From Schistosoma mansoni (lineage: Eukaryota; Platyhelminthes; Trematoda; Strigeidida; Schistosomatidae): a stretch of 64,000 nt of DNA. Each line of letters begins with the position of its first letter. Position 1 is the first letter of the stretch. The DNA lies in NCBI RefSeq assembly GCF_000237925.1, contig NC_031496.1, forward strand, positions 1,961,396-2,025,395. Reading direction: 5' to 3'. Below are positions 44,501-56,500 of the stretch, one piece after another. A model generated the notes under the pieces. That model worked only from the letters and a program-made list of their open reading frames with translations, had not been told where the DNA came from and ran no database searches. The position numbers were made by a program, and so were the translations under genes.

Positions 44501-47500
44501 TTGTATGGCCAATGTTTCATGCCAGTAGACTTTATGAATCTAATCTATCAGGTATCAGATTCTAATACTTCTGTCTGTCAGTCAAACGCAAAGTTGAACC
44601 TAACGCGTGTACATATCGATTCACGTTGCCGCACTCTGTTAGCGCAGCGAGATGAAATTGTCAGTGAAACTGACTTGTAATCAATCTCAATAAAGAAGTT
44701 GAATAAAATCCTTATCCATCAGTTGAAATTATTGCTTCATTTATATTCTGTTGCTTCGACTTTTTCAATCCTGACCATGAACCAATCAATATTATACCAC
44801 CATTGGAAACCTGGAAGCACTGGACGGCCGTTTCTTCTTAGTACTGGACTCCTCAGTAGTGTGCATTCACGCTCCCACACACTGGACTCGAACCCAGGAC
44901 CTAAGGTTTTTCCCGAATACTTAACTTCTAGACCACTAAGCCGTAATCGACTGGTGTTAATGTCTAACTTCCACAAATCCACAATATTGCGCAACCATAT
45001 TCCATTGTCTTCGATGGATAACTGCCTCACAACAGACATGATTGAACTCTACTGGTCTGATGAAATGATTTCATGCTGATAATAATTAAAAAAGGGTTAA
45101 ATTACGTTTGTTGTGGTTGAGCATTCAGAGTATAGAAGTCCGTGCATCCAGAACTCCAAATAGGTTTGAATCTAAGACCTCTATACACTGAATTAAGCAT
45201 AATGCCAACAGTTATCTTATAAAAAGCTCTGAATTATCTCAGATCAATAGATTTATCATCTATTTAAACATAAATTGTGTTTTCTTTTACAAAAAAAGGC
45301 TGCAGCTCAAATTGAAGATCCAAATTTCAAAGAAAAACTAAATAAACTCAATGCTGCTATACATTATGGTGAAGGAGACTTATCTGGTTCACGTAGTATA
45401 GTTGAACAAAATTCTACTGGGGACATTGATTCAATAATTAATCTCGGTTGCTTGTTCTATCGTGAAGGAGATTATCAAAAAGCTTGTCAACACTTTCAAC
45501 AAGCTATACAAGTTAGTTATCTTTTAAATTAATTCTTCATTATTCGGAATACAAGTTACATTCCACCAATTTTAATAGTTGAAAGCGTGAGTCAATTGAA
45601 GCTAGACCACTATGGAAAACCTGGAAGCACTGGATGGCCATTTCATCCTATTACAGGACTTCTCAGCAGTGGCCAGTGGAGTTCAAACCACGTCTGTCGT
45701 GAGATATCAACTCACTGAAGATATTGGTGAAATGGTTGCTCAACTTTGTGGATCAGTTGAAGTTAGACATTAATACCGTTGGATGCCGGCTCAGTGATCT
45801 ATCAGTTAAGTGCTCTGGCGCGAGACTGGTAGGTCCTGGGTTCGAATCTCGCTCGCGAGGTGGGATCGTGGATATACACTGTCCCTCAATAGTTTTGACC
45901 AGTTATCTCTTATAATATTTTACAAATAATTCAAATGAACTTTCGAAAATACAAAAAAACACACTCATATTTCTCCTTTTATTTTGTTGTCAAGACAACT
46001 GGTTACCAAGCACAATTAACTTATAATATTGCATTATGTTATTATCAAATGAAACAATATGCTCAATCATTAAAATATATTGCGGATATTATAGAACATG
46101 GTATAAGAGATCATCCAGAACTTGGTGTTGGTATGACTACAGAAGGTTTAGAAGTAAGAAGTGTTGGAAATACAATGATATTACATGAAACTGCTTTAAT
46201 TGAAACGTTTAATTTAAAGGTGAGTTGAAATTATTGAGTATATATATACAGGGAGGATTCGTATTCTAGTTTATGGGAATCCTCAGCATGTCATATTCTA
46301 TAATCTACTAGGAATCGAGCCCATTTATTTATCAATGATATGATGGGATAGTTAGTTTGACTTATTATTTATTTATTTAAACACATAAATATTGGTACAA
46401 GGAAACACCAGATACATATGCACCGTACAAATCTCATTCGATTTGTGTGAGAGCTATGATACTGTTCGTGTGCCCAAACTAAAGCAGGTGGTTTTCTTAG
46501 GAGGCCACTTCCGGAGCCTTTGACCTAAAGATCTGATCCACAAGGCAGTGGAGCATCGTGAGGAGATGCAGTCCCATGGTAGCCGGTGATCAATGATTGA
46601 TTCGTACGCCATTTGTTCCCTCAGGATACTGGAGCCAGCCCATGTGCACCATTGGTTTGGAATGAGGGTTTTCAAACTCTTCTAGGTGATTTTACCGTGT
46701 CCACCAACCAGAATAAAGCGCCGGACATTCGCTTTTCGTTCTCTCAATTTCGTATACCACAGTAATGCCACGAGAAGGCAGTGAGTAGGACTTCCCTCGT
46801 GGAGGCTATATACGCGTGGCCAGGTGAGAGCATTTGGGGAGGGAGAGCGGACTCTCCCCACTCTCAGGCGTACCAAGGCATTTGGAGGCGGTTAGAATAA
46901 ATAAAAATTTGTATCTAAAAGACCAAGGTGATCAAAAAGTTATTTTCTTCGTCGAGACTATCCGTACATCCTAATTCTTATATATCTGTAAATTAAACAA
47001 TTATTTGGGCACAAAACATTTCATCAAAGTATTAGGACTACGTTTTACTTATTTATGCTATTTTTATGTTCTCTGAACTATTCGATGTAATGGTAAGGCT
47101 TTCATTAGTCGTCTTGCATATCATCATTAACAACTACTTCAGATGGAAGTGAACTCATTGAAATTATTACATTCGTTCGTGCCTATTGGCCTTATGGGTT
47201 TTTAGTCAGAAGGGGTTTTGTGGAGAATTTAGTATTTTCATAGTTGAAATCATGAGTCGATTGAAGCTAGACCACCATGGAAAGCCTGGAAGCACTGAAC
47301 GGCCGTTTCGTCCTATTGTGGGACTCCTCAGTGGCAGTGCGCATCCACGATCCTGCCTCGCGAGTTTATGAAAAATACAACAATAAAACAAATGCACACA
47401 ACTGATCATTGAATGCTGGATTTTGGGAATGAGTTAAGAATGTAAACAAACATCTGGTTTTTCTAAGTAAGACAGAAAGTATTTCTTGTTACTTACACTA

Positions 47501-50500
47501 TATATTATCGAGATATAATGAGTTATAGTATTGAAACGTTTGCACATGAGACTTACTTTCTAATAGAGATTGAATCCCTGTAACTCAATGAACTGATTCT
47601 AGTAGAATAGTTTCGTAGTCAGTATTTATCATTTCAGTGATTTTGTGGGGGTAGGGTCTGATTTGTAATATGGTTCAGCATCATTTAGGGTATCATAGAA
47701 AATCAAGAATCACTGGACAGATGCTTCGTCTTAGTATGAGACAGTTCCTTCATCTGTAAACACTCCCAACCGTTGCTGCTACCTTAACGTGGTGGTCGAG
47801 CTTGCCTACCGTAATGAACCAATCGAGCTATACTGGCTGGAACAGTCATTCTTCAAGGTTCTACCATGCCAGACAGGTCGGTTGAAAGACAGTAAGACTA
47901 AAAGTAGCAAACCCAAGGTCTGAAGGCGAAGTCGTACTGCTGATTGTACAGAGGTGTGACTGCAGTAAGATGTTTCCTTCAGACAACCAGCATGACAGCG
48001 ATGCTGCCTTCCCACAAGGAGGGGTGGGGTTAGTAAAGGTCGACCCAAGAAATGCACACCTTGCCTTATCCCACGGATATCCGTCTTCGGCGGTAAGGGC
48101 CCAACAAGAACGGAACTAACACAAAAACTACCCACAAAAAGGTTGTGTAAGACTGACCTCAAGCAGTTGTCCTTTGAGCACTGCGGTCACGCTCTCAGGT
48201 CATTAAGACCACTTCTAACCCAATTTCCTTTTCAGGTCCCTCAAGAAATACCCTTCCATGGTGTGGGCAGCCGGGAAGTGATATTAGCCCTCATACCCGT
48301 AACTGCACACGAGACTAAGTTGGTCACTTTCAAATCCTTCTGTAAACACTGAAATAAAATAAAAAAGACGTTGAGTCTTATGAATAGAAGTATGATCTGT
48401 GAGATCCTTTAGAGGGTTTTAATTTAGCAATCGAGTTATGAGTGTAATCTAGAAGCCAAAAGACAAGATTTGTTTGGAATATAATACTAGGAAGTTGTAC
48501 ACAACACAAACTACTCAATCAATATTAAGTAGTGTAATCAATACACGAAAAGGAGCTAGCGGCAAATAAATGAAGTTAGAAGATATGAAATGGATTTGAT
48601 ATCATGATTAACATTGAAGGTTTGTAGAGAAATTTTTTTATTTTCAAGGTAGATTTTAGCATGAAGTGACTCATTGTTGAAAAATACTGAGAACCATGGT
48701 GCAAAAGGTAGTTTCTCTTTCCTGAATTGAGACTCTCCAGAAATGGATTGAACATGAACTCGACATCAGTCTTACCTAAAGCATTAAAGTTTTACAATGA
48801 GGTCAATAAATTTAAACCACTCATTCAATATCCAGTATTTCAAATTGCTGTATGAAAGTTCATTCAGACCCAATCGAACATTTTCCACAAACCTCCTGTT
48901 TCAATAATTACGTGTTCTCATAGTTGAAATCATGTGTCAATTGAAGCTAGACCACTATGGAAAACCTGGAATTACTGGAAGACCGTTTCGTCCTATTGTA
49001 GGACTCCTCAGCAGTTCGCATCCACGATCCCGCACTCGCGAAATTCAAACCCAGGACCTACCAGTGTCGCGCCAGAGCACTTAACAGATAGACCACTGAG
49101 CCGGCATCCGGTGGTGTTGATGTCTAACTTCAACCAATCCACGAAGTTTGAGAAAGCGTTCACCAATTGTCTTTAGTGAGTTGTTATCTCACAACAGACG
49201 TGGTTTGAACTCCATTGGTCACTGCTGAGGAGTCCCATAATAGGACGAAACGGCCGTCCAGTGCTTCCAGGTTTTCTATGGTGGTCTAGTTTTAACTAAC
49301 TCATGATTTCAACTATGAAAATGCTGAGATCTCCACAAAACCCCTTCTGATCAATTACGTGTTTATTAGTGATGATTAGCATTCTTGGATTACTAGTGGA
49401 AAGCTGTACCTCATGAGATTCAGAATTTAAATATCTGGTTTTCCAATAGCACTCAATTTATTACAATAAAACTTTGGAATACTTTCCCGAATATTAGATC
49501 TTGATCAACTGAAATGTTTTAGACATGTGTCATATATGCTTACTTGTTTCCTTTCTTAACTCACGATGTTTCCTGTTTAAGCATCAGGTTGCTAGGGCTC
49601 TGGAAGTGATAAAATCAAAGAGTGACATTGACCCATGAAATCATCCAGTCATGTTAGTTGTCTGGTTGAGATACCCACGTTAACCGCGATTATCAGTGGC
49701 TATAGACGTTGAAGGATATATCTCAGAATCAGTGTCATGATCGTACAAATATATTCATTCTTTAGTTCCCTCTTATCATCTTCAAACCCTAATCTTTCAC
49801 ATTAATGCTTATACTCTTACTACTTCTACCACTATGGGATTGGAATCAACTACTGCATCTCTGTGCTAATGTGGTATGGCAACTCGAACTGATTTACGTA
49901 CGTACATACGAAGTTCTACGTTGTGACTGACTGACTGACTAACTGACTCCCTCTTATTAACTATTGTCTTTGGTATTTTCTTCTATTTAAGGCAGCTATT
50001 GAATTCAATTTAAAAAATTATACTTCAGCATCTGAAGCATTAACAGATATGCCACCAAGAAGTGAAGAAGAACTTGATCATATTACATTACATAATCAAG
50101 CTTTAATCAATATGGAAATAGAACCAGATATTGGTTTTCAAAAACTTCAATTTCTATTACAACAAGAAACCTTTCCATCGGAAACATTTGCTAATCTATT
50201 ATTACTTTATATTAAATATGAATATTATGATTTAGCTGCTGATGTATTAGCTGAAAATACAACATTAGCTTATGAATATCTATCATCGGATTTATTTAAT
50301 TTTATTGAAGCTGTCATTCTTAGACAAACTGCTCCACAAGATGCTTATAAGTAAGTTGATTCATTGAAATAGATCTTCATTTCATCTTTACAACTGGTAG
50401 TAAGTCAAATTGCCTTGTGGGAAGGCAGAATCACTGCAGATGCTGGCTGTCTGAAGGAAACATCTTACTGCTGTCACACCTCTGTACAGTCAGCAGTACG

Positions 50501-53500
50501 ATTTTGCCTTCGGACCATGGGATTACTGCTTTTAGTATTACCGCTCTTCAACCAACCTGTCTGGCATGATAGGACCAGCCAGTATAGCTCGATTGGTTCA
50601 TCACGATAGGCAAGCCAAACCACCACGTCAAGGTAGCAACAACGGTCGGGGCAAGTGACACCTATCTATGTTCATCAGTAGTTTACACATTTGCATGGAT
50701 CGATCAGTGTCATATATTTCTGTACTTAATGTTCAACAAACTCTATCAGTCAGCCTGTAATATGGTTACTAAACTAAGTGATTGAATATTCTCTTTACTG
50801 TTTTGATGGCTAAACCTAAGTTTCGTGTTAATTAGTACTCGTCAGTGTGACTTACTTGTGATCTGAAAGAAAGTGATCTTCGGTGTAGGATTTGAAGAGA
50901 ACTATTCAAAGACGAACTCGACTCTCACTTAATTTAAATGTCACAATCCCCTAGGAGGTTAATTATGGCTCAAATTTACCAATAATAACGTCCCTTGTTC
51001 GTAGCGTAGTACAGGTTGGAATCTCTCATGATGAATGAGTCTCTTGAAGATTGTAGTGAAGATATCACCACATTTTGTAGTTTAACAACTCTTTACCAGT
51101 AGCACCTATAATCGAATCGCGCCCACCGAGTTAAAATCAAAAGTCAGAAGCGAGGAGGTTGGAAGATATATTTGATGGGTTATCAATATATCGATAAGTG
51201 ACTGATGTAATCTGGCTAATGATCGTAGGAGATGCTTCCCATGCCGTTCTGTAACGTGATCTGGTACGGATGCATGACCGAGCGCCTTCAGCTAAACGAG
51301 TCCATTAAAACTAATGTATACTATTAAGACAACTGATGGCAAGTGATGGGAGGTTATCAGTAAGTAGCCGTTACACGTCACAAGATTTAGCCATTACTTA
51401 CTTACGCCAATTACTCTCAATGGAGCATAAGCCGCCGACCAGCATTCTCCAACCAGATTTGTCCTGGGCCGTCTTTTCTAGTTCTATCCAGTTCTTGTTC
51501 ATTCTTCTCATGTCTGTCTCTATTTCTCGGCGTAATGTGTTCTTTGGTCTTCCTCTTCTCATTTGGCCTTCAGGATTCCATGTGAGGGCTTGTCTTGTGA
51601 CGCATTTGGGCGATTTCCTGGGATCGCTAACCCCATGTCCAACCCTCCTCCTTTACCCGGGCTTGGGACCAGCAGTAGCCCTCGGAGGAGCTACAGGCGG
51701 AGTTAAGATTTAGCCATGGATCTTCAGATTTCGTAACGACACTGCTTAATCACTGTGACATTGTTTGATAATCTGTATTTTCTCTGTTTTAGATAAATAT
51801 TCACACAATCACTTATGTGAACGCTCATGATGTTCATACTGTTAACGAAATTGGAAATGAATTTTTGATGACTTAATGAAAAGGGGGTTTTTCTGTGGAG
51901 ATCCACAGAAAAACCTCTTATCATAATGCTCACTAGTGACTGGCTCCATGAGGTATTTCCTGGAGTTCTAGTGAGAAGCAGTAACCAGTAGAGTTCAATC
52001 AGGTCTGTTGCGAGATATCAACTCACTGAAGATATTGGTGAAATGGTTGCTCAAATATCGTGGATTGGTTGATGTTAGACATTAACACCGTTGGATGCCG
52101 GCCATCTCAGTGGTCTATCGATCAAGTGCTCTGGCGCGAGACTGGTAGGTCCTGGGTTCGATTCTCGTGAGGCGGGATCGTGGATGCGCACTGCTGAGGA
52201 GTCGCAAAATAGGACGAAACGGCCATCCAGTGCTCCCAGGTTTTCTACGGTGGTCTAGCTTCAATTGACTTATGATTTCAAGTATATATAAAAATTACTT
52301 AATGAAAAGTTTTGCGTCTAACAATGTCAATGAAGCTGAGTTAGAGATACTAACCTATAGATGATATCGACTAAGAATTATACCGTTATCACAATATGAT
52401 TCAGGTTGATAATATTAATTACTGATTTTTAACTTGACACTGGTTCAATAAGCAGTTATTGCGAAACTTTAAATCCTACAGGAGGTTAGCCATTGTTCAG
52501 ATAACTTAGTAACAATGTCTTTGATTACAAAACTGGATGATATCGATTTGTACATCATGAGGAACATAAGCTTTCTTATAATTCCATGTACGTCTCACTG
52601 ATATGTCCCAGTTAATACGAATTCTAGATCCACGGTCTTCTGTAGATCGCCGTCAACAGTCAGATAACATCGGTTAACTTAAATTAGTGAACTCATTGCA
52701 ACTTAACTAATGTTATCGGACTAGCATTAAAGATGAAAGAAATGTTGCATTGTTAAATCAATGTAGATGTAAATTTATTTATTTATTTAAACACATAAAT
52801 GTTGGTACAAGGAAGCACCACATATATATGCGCCGCACAAATCTCATTTGATTTGTGTGAGGGCTGTGATACTGCCCAGGTGCACAAACTGAAGAAGGTG
52901 GTTTTCTTAGGAGGCTACACCCGGAGCATCTGACCTAAAGATATGATTCACAAGGCAGTAAAGCATCGTAAAAAGATGCAGTCCCATGGTAGCCGGTGAC
53001 CAACCATTGATTCCTAGGCCATTTGTTCCTTCAGGATACTGGAGCCAGCCCATGTTCACCATTGGTTTGGAATCAGGGTTTTCCAACTCCCCCAAAGTGG
53101 ATACTCCACATCCACCAACCCGGTTAAAGCACCGGACATTCTCTTTTCGTCCTCTCAATTTCGTAAAGAACACCACCGCCACTGTGAGAAGGCAGTGAGT
53201 AGGACTTCCCTGACAGAGGCTGTATATGCGTGGCCTTGTGAGAGCATTTCGAGAGAGAGAGAGAGAGAGCAGACTCTCCCCACTCTCAGCCGTACCAAGG
53301 CATTTGGGGGCGCAGATTTAAAGAGGCATAATGGGATCAGGAACATGTGGAAATCCAGTTAGTAGTTTAAGGTTCTATGATGATTTAGGTGTCAGTTTGA
53401 ATCCAGTTGTCTAAACTTATTTTATAATAGATGAAGTATTCAGCAAGTTTTTTTTTTGTAATTTTTTTCAAGTCGTCTTGATCAAATGGCTATTAAACAT

Positions 53501-56500
53501 ACAGAACAATTAAGACGTTTAACAAAAATCATTCAAGAAGCAAGACAAAATCAAAATGATGAATTAGTTAGAACTACTGTACAAGAATATGATATAGTAT
53601 TGGAGAATTACATTCCAGTATTAATGCAACAAGCTAAAATCTATTGGGATATGGAAAATTATCAACAGGTAAACTAATGTTATACAAAAGATTGTTATTG
53701 TTTATTTGTTTCATTGTTGAAAAGGGTAAGTCAATTGAAGCTAGACCATCAGGGAAAACCTGGAAGCACTGCTTGACTGTCGTTTCGTCCTATTGTAGGA
53801 CTCCTCAGTGGCAGTGCGCATCCACGACCTCGCCTTGCGAGATTCGAACCCAGGACCTACCATTCTCGTGCCAGAGCACTTAACCGATAGACCACTGAGC
53901 CGGCATCCCATGGTGTTTATGTCTAACTCCAACCAATGTCTTTGGTACGACTGATGTCGAGTTCATGTTCAATCCATTTCTGGAGAGTCTTAGGAGCTAT
54001 CTTTTGCCCCATGGCTCTCAATATTTTTCAACAATGAGTCACTTCGTGCTAAAATCTACCCTGAAAATAAAAAATTTCTCTACAAACCTTCAATGTTAAT
54101 CATGATATCAAATCTATTTCATATCTTCTAACTTCATTTACTTGCTGCTAGCTCCTTTTCGTGTATTGATTACACTACTTAATATTGATTGAGTAGTTTG
54201 TGTTGTGTACAACTTCCTAGTATTATATTCCAAACAAATCTTGTCTTTTGGCTTCTAGATTACACTCATAACTCGATTGCTAGATTAAAACCCTCTAAAG
54301 GATCTCACAGATCATACTTCTATTCATAAGACTCAACGTCTTTTTTATTTTATTTCAGCGTTTACAGAGTCAGTCAGTCAGCAACAACGTAGAACCAGGC
54401 ATGTATATATGCATCGGTCCAAGTTGCCATACCCCACTAGCACAAGATAAATACCAAATTCATAGAAGTAGTTAAGTTAGTGGTGGTAATATATAAAAAT
54501 TAGGTTGCATATAAGGATTTTGTACACGAAGAAAGACAGATATGAAGTAATATTAATATTAAGGTTTGAGCGAAGATAAAGAGTGTATACACATACGCCG
54601 TTGTGATCGATTCTGAGCCATGTCACTCAGAGTCTCCAACCATTGGTTACGATAGTCACGCGGACCCCAATCAAATAGTCTGCATCTACCAACATGCCTC
54701 AGACTAGAAGTTAGTGCTTTCAAGCACTGATGCCACATTTTGGTTTGGCCACCCCTAACTCTCTTTCGACCATACTCAATACTAGTCAGAATAGCGCGTC
54801 GTAGTAATCGGTGTTCAGACATACGTAACACGTGGCCAAACCATCTCGAACCCAGGACCTTCTGGTCTCGCGCAACAAGCTAAAATTTATTGGGATATGA
54901 AAGATTATCAACAGGTAAACTAATGATATACAGAGATTGTCATTGCTTATCTATATAAAGTGTGTCACATTAAAACTAGCAGACAAATCTATGGAGTATT
55001 AATACTTCGAAGATCATCGAAACGATCATATTCTGTCACAAAGTTATATAGAAAATGAGAGATAAGCCTATGAGTACTATTCCATCATCCATATGTTTGT
55101 TTTTTTATTTTCATAATTGAAAGTGTGAGTCAATTGAAGCTAGACCATTAGAGAAAACCTGGAAGCACTGCTTGACGGTCGTTTCGTCCTATTGTAGGAC
55201 TCCTCAGTGGCAGTGCGCATCCATGATCCCGCACTCGCGAGATTCGAACCTAGGATCTACCGATCTCGCGACAGAGTACTTAACCTTATTATTTTGTCTA
55301 ACTTGTTAATGCAGACAAGTAGTAAGCGTTAATCATTACCTTTAGGAACTAAAGTTACATACATATAATCTTGGTATTCATTAGTTCCATTGTTGGTTGG
55401 TCATAACACCAACTAATTTGGACTATAGACTTGATTAACAAGAGCTTAGTTATTCAACTGTAAACAGTGTTATGCTCTATAACATTAGCACTTCTTAAAA
55501 CTCAACTAATTAGATTTACAATCCATCTAACAAGATAAATGACCTAGCATTATGATTGAACTTGCTTATTATGAAAGTTTACCTTCCACTTACTGAAAGT
55601 ATTAGTCCCTTGAAGAGTTCAAATATGCCTTACATGTGGAAACCTAACCAGCATAAAACTCAATTCTATGGCTTAATATCACTTGGCTTCCTGTACTATA
55701 TCCTTATATACACTCTTTCTTTTATATATTACCATCATTAAATTAACTACTTTTATGAATATGGTATTCATCCTGTTGTGCTAATGAGGTATGGCAACTT
55801 GGACCGATGCATATATGTGTCTGGTCCTACGTTGTAGCTGATTGAAAGACTGAACGTTTGGCCCAAAATAACCCGTAGTCAGTTAGTGACTTCTGTATGC
55901 TTATGTGATCATCATTCGCAGTCTCGAAATGCTCTCATATGACTATGCGTATACAGCCGCTGATAGAAATGTCCCACTTACTGATTTCTCGTGGCATTAC
56001 TGTTGTTTACGAAATTGAGAGGATGAAAAGTGAATATCCGGTGTTTTTTGACCAAGTTGATGGATATAGAGAATTCATCTAGGAGAGTTTGAAATCCCTC
56101 ATTTAAAATCAATGGTCACCGGCTACCATGGGACTACATATCCTGATGTTGCTCCACCACTTTATGAATTAGACCTTTGGGTCAAACGCTTTGAGGTGTA
56201 GCCCCCCATAAGGAAAACCATTTGCTTCAATTCAAGCACCCAGGTAGTATCTCAATCCTTAAAGTGTGGTGCACATGGGCTACAGGATCCTGAGGGAACG
56301 AATCGCATATGAACCTATTATTGTTAACCAGTTACCATGGGACTGCATCTCCTGATTTTGCTCCACTAGTTTATGAATTAGACCTCCAGCTCAAACGCTT
56401 TCAGATGTAGCCACCCCCCCCTCCAAAGAAAAACAACTTGCTTCAATTTAGGTATCCAAGGTAGTATCACAATCCTTACACATATGAAATATTAAACTAT

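Larger units (their letters stand above)
48917..49352 (-). mobile_element. Complete SM-alpha-like retroposon with two hammerhead cores
   Basis: 436-bp unit between perfect 11-bp duplications AATTACGTGTT (48906-48916 and 49353-49363). Inside, read on the plus strand: inverted arm with a minus-strand ribozyme core (49011-48985), tRNA-like tract with B box (CGAACCTGGGTTTG-type, about 49040-49110, minus), GTTATCTCACAACAGACGTG, then a plus-strand ribozyme core (49225-49251) and the second arm ending CCACAAAACCCCTTCTGA. So either strand's transcript would carry a hammerhead. Confidence 0.82.

Noticed and set aside
50411-50657. Target-site duplication for the third LINE 5' fragment
   Set aside because: Flanks (AAGTCAAATTGCC and GGGGCAAGTGACACC) share no convincing direct repeat, so it was not counted with the two fragments that have one.
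53860-53915. tRNA gene suggested by B-box GATTCGAACCCAGG and similar tracts in other introns
   Set aside because: These recur in every SM-alpha-like copy next to the ribozyme arm, so they are retroposon promoters, not tRNA genes.
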